DNA of 51,996 nucleotides from NCBI GenBank assembly GCA_946616535.1, contig CAMOJA010000010.1, positions 1-51,996 of the forward strand, given 5' to 3'. Origin of the DNA: an uncultured Bacteroidales bacterium (lineage in GTDB: Bacteria; Bacteroidota; Bacteroidia; Bacteroidales; Paludibacteraceae). The stretch's first letter is position 1. Every line of letters begins with the position of its first letter. This document shows positions 30,394-37,899 of the stretch, in pieces. The notes below the pieces were generated by a model, which saw only the letters and a list, made by a program, of their open reading frames with translations, did no database searches and had not been told where the DNA came from. The position numbers and the translations under genes are program-made.

Positions 30394-31455
30394 TCATGGA
30401 ATTTTTATCTTTTCAATACTTGCTCTGAGCGATTCCAGGTCACGATGCCCATACACAGAATTCGTGACATCAGTAAAAGCGTGGCCAAGAAGCCGCTTCC
30501 TGTCATTCTCCGGAACCTCATATTTTTCGCAGAGCATCGAAAAGGTATGGCGGCAATCATGTGGCGTATGGGGTTCGGTAATTCCGATAGACTGAAGAAA
30601 ATTTTTCATCCGTATCCGAAACGCTGTATCTGAAACCTTTATGATGCATCCCTGTTTCTCTATGAGGTTGCTGACGATTTTGCGGATGCCTGAATGAATC
30701 GGAACAATTCTGTCTTTGCTGGCTTTTGTTTTTACACCGCCCTGAAAATACCAGTCAGGCTCCAGACTCACCAGAATGCTCTTGTAGGCGCTTATGCGAA
30801 AACCTGAGTAAATCATCGTTAAAAGTATTTGTGCCGTTAAATCAGCCTTGTGGAGCCACAGGAGGGCTATATCCGATTCGCTGAACGGTACGCCGCGCTC
30901 ATCATCTTCCGGGATCCGAATCTCAAGATGCCGGGACTGGTCTTTGTCGGTGATCTCATATTTCTCCGCATACCGGTACATCCCTTTGAACAGGGAGACA
31001 ATCAGCTCCAGAGAAGCGTGTTTGAGCGGACAGGCATCCACAACGGCCTGCAGATCGGCGTATGTGATAGAACAGAAGTCCCGGTCATGAAGTACAGCGG
31101 CATTCTTGTATGCGGTCTGTGTGGAGGTTCTGGATGCTGCGGAGAGCTTCTTTGCCGACAGCTCATACTTTTCCCGGAAGTAGCCTTCATACACATCCGC
31201 AAAAGTCGGCCCCGGCTTCTGGACGAGCTGGACATCCGGGAGAGTGAAGCCCTTATGATACATGACGAGCATTTCCATGGCCTCATTGTAGGTTTCCGCA
31301 TATCCGATGGCTTTCGACCTGATCGGGTTGCCGTCGGCATCAGACTTTGTGATCGGGGGATAGACAGCATATGGTCTCCTGCGGTTCTTCCCCAGGTAAC
31401 TGATGTTTCCGTATCCATTGCTTAACCGCATGTGTCTTTTGTGTTTCACTGGCAT
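30394..31455 (-). CDS. int: Phage integrase, tyrosine recombinase
   Basis: 353 residues; minus-strand ATG at 31455 chosen because AGGAGGT lies 8 nt upstream. N-terminal arm-binding segment (GYGNISYLGKNRRRPYAV), core-binding domain, then a catalytic domain with R in SGFRISAYKS, HDCRHTF (H-x-x-R), LLGHAFTDVTNSVYGHRD (His and likely nucleophile Tyr). Mediates insertion into and excision from the host chromosome at the adjacent attP. Transcribed opposite to the late genes. Confidence 0.92.
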   Translation of the reverse strand: MPVKHKRHMRLSNGYGNISYLGKNRRRPYAVYPPITKSDADGNPIRSKAIGYAETYNEAMEMLVMYHKGFTLPDVQLVQKPGPTFADVYEGYFREKYELSAKKLSAASRTSTQTAYKNAAVLHDRDFCSITYADLQAVVDACPLKHASLELIVSLFKGMYRYAEKYEITDKDQSRHLEIRIPEDDERGVPFSESDIALLWLHKADLTAQILLTMIYSGFRISAYKSILVSLEPDWYFQGGVKTKASKDRIVPIHSGIRKIVSNLIEKQGCIIKVSDTAFRIRMKNFLQSIGITEPHTPHDCRHTFSMLCEKYEVPENDRKRLLGHAFTDVTNSVYGHRDLESLRASIEKIKIP

Positions 31456-31486
31456 AGAAAATACCTCCTGATAGCGAAATTGGGTA

Positions 31487-31515
31487 TTGCAAACACACGC
31501 CACAGAAGGTATAAT
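31487..31515 (+). promoter_or_regulatory. Promoter P1 (candidate sRNA-1)
   Basis: TTGCAA (31487-31492), 17-nt spacer, TATAAT (31510-31515). It points away from the divergent integrase gene and would start RNA near 31522. Confidence 0.7.
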
Positions 31516-31521
31516 GATAAG

Positions 31522-31599
31522 TGCTCTGAAACTTTCATTGTCCTCTGTGGGCTATGGGGGTTACCCGGCGGGATGCGTCAACATCTTAGCCGGGTTTTC
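31522..31599 (+). ncRNA. Candidate small RNA 1
   Basis: About 78 nt between promoter P1 and an intrinsic terminator (ACCCGGC 31563-31569/GCCGGGT 31589-31595, then TTTTC). No open frame with a ribosome-binding site fits inside. Overall layout and part of the sequence (TGTGGGCT...GGTTACC) resemble candidate RNA 2 at 31944-32023. Confidence 0.55.
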
Positions 31600-31602
31600 T
31601 TA

Positions 31603-31631
31603 TTGCATAAACCATATGAAATATGTATAAT
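31603..31631 (+). promoter_or_regulatory. Promoter P3 for the 76-residue gene
   Basis: TTGCAT (31603-31608), 17-nt spacer, TATAAT (31626-31631), beginning within a few nt of the RNA-1 terminator. Confidence 0.65.
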
Positions 31632-31677
31632 AAAACTAAAATGATATTGTTTCTGTATTTAAGGCAAAGGTGATAAT

Positions 31678-31908
31678 ATGTTCAGCAATGACTCTCACAA
31701 CATCACGGTTGGCGTACTTTATGGTTTCACGGGAACCTGGGGCTTAGATCGTGTATCCGAACACATTTCCGTTGACGGTTCGATTTATATTCGACATGGT
31801 GATGATTGCGAGTCTAAGCGCCTTGACGATATCGCCATCAGCATTTCTGAGACATTCAAAAAAATCTTGGTTCCGTCATTACATAACTCATTTTTAACCC
31901 CCGGTTGA
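31678..31908 (+). CDS. Small protein of unknown function in the lysogeny region
   Basis: 76 residues from ATG 31678 with AAAGGTGATA upstream and its own consensus promoter. Sequence MFSNDSHNITVGVLYGFTGT... with SIYIRHGDDCESKRLDDIAI; no family recognised, no membrane helix or signal peptide. It is monocistronic and sits between two candidate small RNAs, next to the repressor module, so expression in the lysogen is plausible. Confidence 0.6.
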   Translation: MFSNDSHNITVGVLYGFTGTWGLDRVSEHISVDGSIYIRHGDDCESKRLDDIAISISETFKKILVPSLHNSFLTPG

Positions 31909-31937
31909 TTGACCTTATCCCGGATCTATGCTATCAT
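31909..31937 (+). promoter_or_regulatory. Promoter P2 (candidate sRNA-2)
   Basis: TTGACC (31909-31914), 17-nt spacer, TATCAT (31932-31937), starting right after the stop codon of the 76-residue gene. Confidence 0.65.
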
Positions 31938-31943
31938 ACAATC

Positions 31944-32023
31944 ACCCATTTAAGTTTACCCACCGTTTGTAGACTTGTGGCTTACCGCTCGGATCTCCCC
32001 TATTTATGGTCCGGGCGGTTTTT
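31944..32023 (+). ncRNA. Candidate small RNA 2
   Basis: About 80 nt from promoter P2 to a nine-pair terminator CCGCTCGGA (31985-31993)/TCCGGGCGG (32010-32018) followed by TTTTTATTT. It converges on the minus-strand gene at 32022. No open frame with start signals. Confidence 0.55.
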
Positions 32024-32858
32024 ATTTGTCAGGAAGTTGATTTTCCAACTTAAACTTCAGGTCGCGCACTCGCTGACGAATCTTCTGGTCTTCGCCGTTT
32101 ATCATCGCAATGGCGATGTCGAATGCTTCGCTAAATACATGACGACCATGATAGTTACTGATCCGCTCCCTGACTTGATCTTTTGTGACCTCCATGTTCA
32201 GATACTTCTCTGCCATCATAATTACGGCATTGATGTCCTCTTCCTCGTCTTCAGTAAAATAATAGTTCTCCTGGATAGTTGTGTCGGCATCGTCATCAAT
32301 TTTCAATGTATCCGGTTTAATCTTGTCCGCCGAATCATATATCGACCCAAACAGCTTCCTATAAACCGGTAGTGACTCGTCAGTTGTTCGAAAATATATC
32401 TCGGATACTATAGAATCGTTTACGGGCGAGACTAAATACTGTTCGGTCGCGTATCCGGTTTCATCATCATATGCACGATATAGTTTTCCGCTCTCCATTT
32501 CGTTCACTTCGAAACCATCTTCCTCGGAAGGTTCGCTATAAAATTCTGAATTATATAGTGCTATTCGAAAGTCGTTGTTTTTGTTGTATGGATTTTCGAA
32601 AGTGTATGAGCGATATAAGTTGTCAACGGAAGTCATCCTGATTCGATACGGTTTCTCTGGATAATCAAAAGCCACAAGGTCATCACTGTAATGCTTCCAT
32701 TCAACGGTCTGTGCCCGCAATTCTGCTATCTGTTCTTCGATCTGATCTTTCTGCTTTTCCAGTTCTTCGATTTGGGTTTCGATCTCTTCCGGTGTTGATG
32801 CTATTACCGGGTGAGTGAAGAGCAGTGCCGACAGGAACAGTATGGCAAATCTTTTCAT
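32022..32858 (-). CDS. Secreted or surface protein of the lysogeny module
   Basis: 278 residues. N-terminal signal peptide (MKRFAILFLSALLFTHPVIAS, hydrophobic then A-S cleavage site; no lipobox Cys), coiled coil (ETQIEELEKQKDQIEEQIAEL), a mixed beta domain (about 55-170, YRIRMTSVDNLYRSYTF) and a helical acidic C-terminus. It overlaps the ImmA-like gene by 1 nt, so it belongs to the repressor transcript and is likely made in the lysogen. Function unknown; a lysogenic-conversion or superinfection-exclusion protein is an inference from location and export. Confidence 0.7.
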   Translation of the reverse strand: MKRFAILFLSALLFTHPVIASTPEEIETQIEELEKQKDQIEEQIAELRAQTVEWKHYSDDLVAFDYPEKPYRIRMTSVDNLYRSYTFENPYNKNNDFRIALYNSEFYSEPSEEDGFEVNEMESGKLYRAYDDETGYATEQYLVSPVNDSIVSEIYFRTTDESLPVYRKLFGSIYDSADKIKPDTLKIDDDADTTIQENYYFTEDEEEDINAVIMMAEKYLNMEVTKDQVRERISNYHGRHVFSEAFDIAIAMINGEDQKIRQRVRDLKFKLENQLPDK

Positions 32859-33328
32859 TATTCGTCCTCCTCCGAAATACTGTAAATCATGAGATATGGC
32901 TCATACTGGACAACAAAATCATCCGAAACAAAAGCACATCCATATTTCCTTTTGAAGTCTTCTATTGCTTCGGATAAAAATTCTTCAGTTACATTAAGAA
33001 ACATGGCTACCTCAAAAGCAGACCGGCACCCGGCTTTGGCTGCGGAAAGTAGGTCTGCCTGAGAGATCATCAATTCATGACCAACACGCCTTGCTCTCAT
33101 TTCCTGTTTGCAGTTTTGCACATCTGTCTGATCCAGGATGTCACCGACAGTTGTTAGTGCGTGTCCAATTTCTTCGGCGAGAACCGATGCCTTCTCTCTT
33201 GAATTGGCGAGACTCCGCCTGATGGCGATCCGATTCATGTGAATCAGACCACTATAACCAATGAGCGGTTTCTCTCGCACATCGAGTCCCAAATCATATG
33301 CTTCTTGTAATAACTCCTCATAAGACAA
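32858..33328 (-). CDS. ImmA/IrrE-family metallopeptidase-like protein
   Basis: 156 residues. The zinc-site segment is SVLAEEIGHALTTVGDIL, where the usual HExxH reads EEIGH as in many phage members. Start is TTG 33328, with GGAGGTGAT just upstream inside the end of the repressor gene. In ICEBs1 the ImmA protease cleaves its repressor partner to trigger induction; the repressor/ImmA pairing here suggests the same role. Confidence 0.8.
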   Translation of the reverse strand: MSYEELLQEAYDLGLDVREKPLIGYSGLIHMNRIAIRRSLANSREKASVLAEEIGHALTTVGDILDQTDVQNCKQEMRARRVGHELMISQADLLSAAKAGCRSAFEVAMFLNVTEEFLSEAIEDFKRKYGCAFVSDDFVVQYEPYLMIYSISEEDE

Positions 33329-33338
33329 CCCGAACCAA

Positions 33339-33923
33339 TCACCTCCATTCGTTATCGTCCGTCATGATATTACGGCTTTCCTGTCGTTCTTCTTCCGTAC
33401 CTGTGTGGTCATCATGAGCGGCATCGGGCAAGGCTTCTTGCTTATATATTTCCAGTACTTTTCTTATTTTCTCAACATCCTGTTTTTCGTCTGCTCTTAG
33501 TGTGATGGCTGTTCGCGTCTCAAGAAGGTCAAGAAATCTACGGTCGAAATATTCGTAGACATCATCTACGAAATTAATATAATCACTATTGGGGATAGTG
33601 TACGAAAGCCCGTGTGAACCAATAACTATACCATCTTCACCGGTAGAAACATTCCATCCCCATTCATTTATGAACTTTTCAACAATATCACGGTTTTCGT
33701 CCCTTCTTCTTATGACGCGTTCGCCCACTGTTTCTTCGCCCGTGCTTAGATAGCTCTCGGATACATGTAAGTACTTTGCAATTGCAGATAAGCGGTCTGG
33801 CGGAAGATATCCTTTCTTTAGTCCAGATATGTAGGCATTAGAGAATCCCAAGTCTTTTTCCAGCCTATATAAAGGGATCTTCTTTTCCTTGCACAATTGC
33901 TTTATTCGGTCAACTTGTGTCAT
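33339..33923 (-). CDS. CI-like repressor, XRE family
   Basis: 194 residues from the minus-strand ATG at 33923 (GAGAGGTGACC upstream). N-terminal XRE helix-turn-helix (MTQVDRIKQLCKEKKIPLYR, GFSNAYISGLKKGYLPPDRL), C-terminal helical/acidic region without the LexA-like Ser-Lys protease motif, so induction is more likely through the adjacent ImmA-like protein. Divergent from the Cro-like gene across a 200-bp operator region. Confidence 0.85.
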   Translation of the reverse strand: MTQVDRIKQLCKEKKIPLYRLEKDLGFSNAYISGLKKGYLPPDRLSAIAKYLHVSESYLSTGEETVGERVIRRRDENRDIVEKFINEWGWNVSTGEDGIVIGSHGLSYTIPNSDYINFVDDVYEYFDRRFLDLLETRTAITLRADEKQDVEKIRKVLEIYKQEALPDAAHDDHTGTEEERQESRNIMTDDNEWR

Positions 33924-33939
33924 AATGGTCACCTCTCTA

Positions 33940-34045
33940 AATTTTAATCTAAAATCTAAATTTAGCGCTTGACATCTAAAGACACTCGTGCTATTATAGT
34001 CCATAGTTAGACGAAAAGCTAAATACAGACTAAATGCAGTGCCTT
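33940..34045. promoter_or_regulatory. Divergent promoter and operator region
   Basis: A near-consensus rightward promoter, TTGACA (33969-33974), 17-nt spacer, TATTAT (33992-33997). The half-site CTAAA/TTTAG recurs at least six times between 33945 and 34035, including the perfect palindrome CTAAATTTAG at about 33956 and TTAG-N8-CTAA at about 34007. These are probable CI/Cro operators. Confidence 0.7.
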
Positions 34046-34142
34046 AAAAAGAGTAATGTGGTAATTCTCATTTTAGAGCATGGGCTAATTTTTGTCAAGA
34101 GGTTTTCGGCTAAAAATATTTGGGAAAGGAGGAATGGAAGAT

Positions 34143-34358
34143 TTGTATTATGAAAAGGTCAAGGCGCTGTGCGATGAACAAGAGATTACCATCCAAGAGT
34201 GCGAGAAACGTGCGGGTTTAGCAAACGGAACGATTGGTGGATGGCTTAATTTTGGCCCATCCGAGCCTAAGATCACAAGTCTTCAAGCTGTCGCAAAGGT
34301 GTTGAACGTTCCAATTACTGACTTATTGGAAGGCGCACCATCAAACATCAAATCATAA
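34143..34358 (+). CDS. Cro-like XRE regulator
   Basis: About 71 residues. I prefer TTG 34143 because AAAGGAGG (34126-34133) is 9 nt upstream; ATG 34134 sits directly on the ribosome-binding site. Helix-turn-helix YYEKVKALCDEQEITIQ, RAGLANGTIGGWLN, LQAVAKVLNVPITDLLEG. First gene of the rightward early transcript, opposite the CI-like gene. Confidence 0.8.
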   Translation: MYYEKVKALCDEQEITIQECEKRAGLANGTIGGWLNFGPSEPKITSLQAVAKVLNVPITDLLEGAPSNIKS

Positions 34359-34458
34359 AAATAATCCTGAGAAACAACAGAACACACAGTGCGTTTTCTT
34401 CAAGAAGATTTTTCTTGAGGCTTATTAAGTGCACCCTAAATAAAAAAGGAGAAAAACA

Positions 34459-35100
34459 ATGGCAACGAAAAAAGCAACAGAACAGGAAACTTTAAAGGTT
34501 GAGATCCCGCGCATTGAGTTGAAAACATTGACCGTAACATTAATTGGAGATTCTCCCCTCATCATTCATGCCTGGTCCGAGAAGGCAAAACGCCAGATGC
34601 TTGAAAAACAGATGAAGAAGGCAACCAGCGGCAGAGAGGCGAAGGATCCGTTCGCAGACTTTTGTGACAGTTTGTACTGGTTGTCCGAAAGACCCGAAAA
34701 TCCGACATGGGATGATATTAAGAAAGCAAAGTTTGGATTCCCGACAATAGCTTTTAAGGCAGCTGCGGTAGATGCTGGCTTCCAGCAAGGAATCCTTGAG
34801 AAGAAAACTACTGCGAGAGGTGCTTTTCACCTGATAGGTGAATTTGCGGAGATCGAGGGTACGCCTGACATGCGGGAAGATATGGTTCGCGTCGGAATGG
34901 GTACGGCAGATATCAGATATCGTGGCGAGTTTAAAACGTGGAGAACTACGCTTCACATCAAATACAACCCGATAGCAATCAGCGCTGAACAGGTAATCAA
35001 CCTCTTAAATTATGGTGGCTTTGGCTGTGGTGTCGGTGAGTGGAGACCTCAGAAAGATGGTTCTTACGGCACGTTCCATGTAGCGCTTGACGGAGAGTAA
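34459..35100 (+). CDS. Conserved early phage protein of unknown function
   Basis: 213 residues from ATG 34459 (AAAGGAG upstream). Highly characteristic body: LIGDSPLIIHAWSEKAKRQM, FPTIAFKAAAVDAG, MREDMVRVGMGTADIRYRGE, GVGEWRPQKDGSYGTFHV. I recognise the pattern as a common phage protein near recombination/replication genes, without an assigned function. The Gly-rich GVGEWRP...GSYGTF end is reminiscent of RNA- or DNA-binding RAMP-type loops, but that is only a resemblance. Confidence 0.7.
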   Translation: MATKKATEQETLKVEIPRIELKTLTVTLIGDSPLIIHAWSEKAKRQMLEKQMKKATSGREAKDPFADFCDSLYWLSERPENPTWDDIKKAKFGFPTIAFKAAAVDAGFQQGILEKKTTARGAFHLIGEFAEIEGTPDMREDMVRVGMGTADIRYRGEFKTWRTTLHIKYNPIAISAEQVINLLNYGGFGCGVGEWRPQKDGSYGTFHVALDGE

Positions 35101-35104
35101 ATCT

Positions 35105-35556
35105 CGGCAGGCTTGGCTTGTTTCGACAAGGTTCGGCAAGGCAAGGCAGCGCACGGTATTGCGGGGCGGGGTATGGTTTGGCAGGCGACGTTTGGCGCGG
35201 GCGGCAAGGCTCGGCAAGGCGAGGCAGCGCACGGTACTGCGAGGCGCGGTAAGGTTGGGCAGGCATGGCTTGGTGAGGCAGACTGTGGCAAGGCAAGGTG
35301 GGGTAGTATTGGGGCTAGGTTTAGCAAGGCACGGCAAGTCGAGGTTTGGCAAGGTCTGGCAGGCGTGGCTCGTCAGGAGACTGTAAGGTTGGGCAAGGCG
35401 GGGTACGGTAAGGCTTTGCTAGTTGTGGCGCGGCGGGGTGTTGTATGGCACGGTGAGGTGAGGCAGGCAGGGTGCGGCTTGTTCCGGCAGGGTGCAGCAG
35501 GGTTCGGCAAGGCATGGTTTGGTCAGGTGAGGTCTGGCAGGGCCTAGCGTGGTTTG
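35105..35556 (+). repeat. Period-5 GG array, (GGNNN)n, about 450 bp
   Basis: On the plus strand GG recurs almost every 5 nt (GGCAA, GGCAG, GGTAT, GGCGG and variants) with almost no CC. This makes a long run of two-tetrad G-quadruplex-type motifs. An internal 36-bp segment (core AGGCAGCGCACGGTA) is duplicated at 35132 and 35211. Because period 5 avoids stops, long frames are open on both strands, encoding repetitive Gly/Lys/Arg/Gln, but none has a ribosome-binding site; I treat it as non-coding. It lies inside the early operon between two conserved genes. Confidence 0.85.
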
Positions 35557-35589
35557 GCATATCAAATTGCAAAAAAAGGAGAGGACAAC

Positions 35590-36093
35590 ATGACATATAA
35601 GTATGAATGGCGAACAAATATCTATCCGGTTTCTGCCGGGGTTGCCGCTGAAGAAATTCAACGGATTGAGAAGGCACAGGGTGTAGTTACAGCGGAGAAT
35701 GTCCTCGATGAATCAAGATCCGAAGAAGCAACTTTACACGATTGTTTTGAATGGGATGACGGTCTTGCCGGTGAAAAATGGAGGCTGAAGCAGTCTTCAG
35801 ATCTGATTGGGAATATTGTAAGGGTTTCGATTGCTGACACAGATGAGAACAACGAGCAGCAGGTCAGAGTAAGAGCGTTTCTGAACTCCGAGGATAAGTA
35901 CAAATGTGGTATTGGAACAAAAGGCGCGTTTGTGTCTGTTGACACAGCTTTGTCCGATAAGAACATCCGTGAGACGGTGCTGAAAAACGCCATCAGGGAA
36001 TTGATTGCTTTTAAGAATAAGTATGCCACATTATCTGAGCTCGGAAACGTCCTCTCTGCTATTGATGATCTTTCTGCTAAACACAGAGGTTAA
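35590..36093 (+). CDS. Conserved early phage protein with LHDCFEWDD motif
   Basis: 167 residues from ATG 35590 (AAAAGGAGAGG upstream). It begins YKYEWRTNIYPVSAGVAAEE and carries TLHDCFEWDDGLAGEKWR followed by an alpha/beta domain. I recognise this pattern from phage early regions; no function is known to me. The upstream frame is open into the repeat array but has no start signal. Confidence 0.7.
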   Translation: MTYKYEWRTNIYPVSAGVAAEEIQRIEKAQGVVTAENVLDESRSEEATLHDCFEWDDGLAGEKWRLKQSSDLIGNIVRVSIADTDENNEQQVRVRAFLNSEDKYKCGIGTKGAFVSVDTALSDKNIRETVLKNAIRELIAFKNKYATLSELGNVLSAIDDLSAKHRG

Positions 36094-36095
36094 TG

Positions 36096-36932
36096 ATGGT
36101 CAAAGACGAAAATTACTTCATTGTAGCGGGCTGGATGATAAACCGGCTCGGATTAAGCGGAAACGACCTGAGTGTTTACGCCATTGTTTACGGCTTCAGC
36201 CAGACAGACGATCAGGAGTTTACCGGGAGCGCACAGTATCTAGCTGATTTTTGCGGCATATCACGGCGGAGTGTATCCAGTATTCTTTCTAAATTGACGA
36301 AATCTGGGCATCTTGAAAAACGTGAAGAAGTCATCAATGGAGTAAAGCTTTGCAGGTACCGAGCATCAAACTTCATAGGGTATGAAGAAATTGCACAGGG
36401 TATGAAAAATCTTCATAGGGGGTATGAAGAAACTTCACAGGGGGTAGGAAGAAACTTCACAGGGGGGTATGAAGAAACTTCACACAATAATAAAGAATAT
36501 AAAAAAGAGATAAAAAAAGAAGATATTAATAAGCCAGAAACGCCGAAGGCGATGAGCGAAGCGAATGGCGAAGTCACCCACAGCCAGATACCCTACTCAA
36601 AGATTATGGAGATGTACAACAGCATTTGTAAGAGCCTCCCATCCATTAGGGGATTAAGCAGTGACCGAAAGAAACACATCTCGGCCAGATTTAATAACGG
36701 CTTTACCATTGATGACTTCCGAACTGTTTTTGAAAATGCCGAGGCTTCTGATTTTCTGGCAGGAAGATCAGGAAAACAATGGAGCGCGAGTTTCGATTGG
36801 CTTATTTGCGATAAGTATTTCCCCAAGGTGCTGGAAGGTGAATACAACAAGGAGAGAAGTTCATCTACATATGATGATTCTACACCAAAGAAGAAAGAGC
36901 CACAGACCTGGCATGGTCACATACTCCAGTAG
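36096..36932 (+). CDS. Replication initiator, winged-helix (DnaD/replisome organiser type)
   Basis: 278 residues from ATG 36096 (AGAGG upstream). N-terminal winged helix (VYAIVYGFSQTDDQ, YLADFCGISRRSVSSILSKL), a repetitive linker encoded by DNA iterons (about 95-128), and a C-terminal domain (YNSICKSLPSIRGLSSDRKK, WSASFDWLICDKYFPKVLEG) typical of phage initiators. An origin inside the initiator gene is a known phage arrangement (lambda O, lactococcal phages). Confidence 0.8.
   Translation: MVKDENYFIVAGWMINRLGLSGNDLSVYAIVYGFSQTDDQEFTGSAQYLADFCGISRRSVSSILSKLTKSGHLEKREEVINGVKLCRYRASNFIGYEEIAQGMKNLHRGYEETSQGVGRNFTGGYEETSHNNKEYKKEIKKEDINKPETPKAMSEANGEVTHSQIPYSKIMEMYNSICKSLPSIRGLSSDRKKHISARFNNGFTIDDFRTVFENAEASDFLAGRSGKQWSASFDWLICDKYFPKVLEGEYNKERSSSTYDDSTPKKKEPQTWHGHILQ
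36381..36532 (+). other. Probable replication origin: iterons plus AT-rich segment
   Basis: Five direct repeats of consensus TATGAAGAAACTTCACAG followed by a G run, at about 36381, 36401, 36423, 36445 and 36468 (20-23 bp apart, about two helical turns), each with the internal palindrome GAAG-AAA-CTTC in the best copies. Immediately downstream is a very AT-rich stretch (36485-36532) suited to melting. The repeats are coding within the initiator gene. Confidence 0.78.
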
Positions 36933-36944
36933 GAGGTGATAACA

Positions 36945-37151
36945 ATGGCAGAAAGAATGACGGTTGAACAGGTAGCAATGATTACCGGTCACAAAGTGAC
37001 ATATGTCAGAGCCAGGATGCTTGATGGCTCATGGGACATTGGTACGGTCACCAAGATTGGCAAGAAGCACAGCTTTGATGTGTTCAGGGCGAAATTTGCA
37101 AGACATATGGGGAGGCCATTGGATTATGTCTGGCCAGAAGAACTGCAGTAA
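36945..37151 (+). CDS. Small helix-turn-helix-like protein
   Basis: 68 residues from ATG 36945 (AGGAGGTGATAAC upstream). RMTVEQVAMITGHKVTYVRARM resembles the helix-turn-helix of phage excisionase/AlpA-like proteins, followed by a short basic tail (KFARHMGRPLDYVWPEEL). Role uncertain. Confidence 0.6.
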   Translation: MAERMTVEQVAMITGHKVTYVRARMLDGSWDIGTVTKIGKKHSFDVFRAKFARHMGRPLDYVWPEELQ

Positions 37152-37323
37152 TTGTTATCTACACATAACATGCCCGGAGAGCGATAGGGGATATGCCTGC
37201 CGGACATGGATCAGTATAAAAGCGGGGGTAAAGAGAAATGGTGGAGATCACGAAAAAACTTCCGGGCGGTTGCTATCTGGAAGACAGGGACAGGATCGAA
37301 AAAATCAACATCAGGAAGATTGA
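37126..37323 (+). CDS. Possible small cysteine-rich protein
   Basis: Open frame from ATG 37126 with GGGGAGG 11 nt upstream. It starts MSGQKNCSNCYLHITCPESD with a Cys pattern (CxxCx5C...C) typical of the small zinc-binding proteins abundant in this phage, and fills an 86-nt gap between neighbours. The last third overlaps the next gene and looks non-native. Moderate doubt. Confidence 0.4.
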   Translation: MSGQKNCSNCYLHITCPESDRGYACRTWISIKAGVKRNGGDHEKTSGRLLSGRQGQDRKNQHQED

Positions 37324-37531
37324 TATTCTTCCGTTCCAGAAATACAGATTTGATGTCATTGATATCGATGACGAAACCGAAGAGCAGGAACTGTCATGGT
37401 CTGAAGCCATGATGATTTTCACGGCAGTGGGAACGCTTATCATGGCGGGACTTGCGACAGGGTGGGTGTCCTTTCTGATCATGGCGATTGGATTTGTGAT
37501 TGTCACGATCCTTGTTGCGGTGATGGAGTGA
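37238..37531 (+). CDS. Small membrane protein
   Basis: 97 residues from ATG 37238 (GTAAAGAG upstream). Soluble N-terminal half (RIEKINIRKIDILPFQKY) and one or two C-terminal transmembrane helices (MMIFTAVGTLIMAGLATGW, FLIMAIGFVIVTILVAVM). Function unknown. Confidence 0.6.
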   Translation: MVEITKKLPGGCYLEDRDRIEKINIRKIDILPFQKYRFDVIDIDDETEEQELSWSEAMMIFTAVGTLIMAGLATGWVSFLIMAIGFVIVTILVAVME

Positions 37532-37542
37532 GGTGATGTCGT

Positions 37543-37899
37543 GTGTCGAGGATACATTCTGATGGCAGAGGCAGTAATGTCTATTCGCTCCACGAAGTAG
37601 ACCGGCAAGACCAGAATGCAGAACACGATCCGTACAGACGATTGTGGACATACATCATCAGGCAGGCCTGTTCAGATGAATATCAGATCATCAGGGCAAG
37701 TCCGAAACATTTTGAGAAGCTGTCGGAATTCGATACGGTCCATAAATTCTTCCGGTCTCCGCACTTCTCGCAGTTCACTGATATGGATGGCGAAAAGCTT
37801 TTCAGGATGATCCGGGAGAAGGCCCTGGACGATGAGCGGAACGGAAGGCCGAGGAAACTGGTGCAGAGAGAATCTTATGATGGCGAATGGGAGGTGTAG
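37543..37899 (+). CDS. Early-region protein of unknown function
   Basis: 118 residues from GTG 37543 with GTGAGGTGATG upstream. Helical, with DPYRRLWTYIIRQACSDEYQ and HKFFRSPHFSQFTDMDGEKL. No family recognised. Stop is directly followed by the next ATG. Confidence 0.6.
   Translation: MSRIHSDGRGSNVYSLHEVDRQDQNAEHDPYRRLWTYIIRQACSDEYQIIRASPKHFEKLSEFDTVHKFFRSPHFSQFTDMDGEKLFRMIREKALDDERNGRPRKLVQRESYDGEWEV

Noticed and set aside
35087..35677. Several overlapping 80-144-residue open frames with Gly-Lys-Ala-Arg-Gln repeats on both strands
   Set aside because: They arise from the period-5 repeat, which avoids stop codons in all frames; none has a ribosome-binding site.
36363..36485. Possible CRISPR array
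   Set aside because: The repeats are only about 18-20 bp with 0-5 bp between them, are coding, and lie in an initiator gene; they fit iterons.
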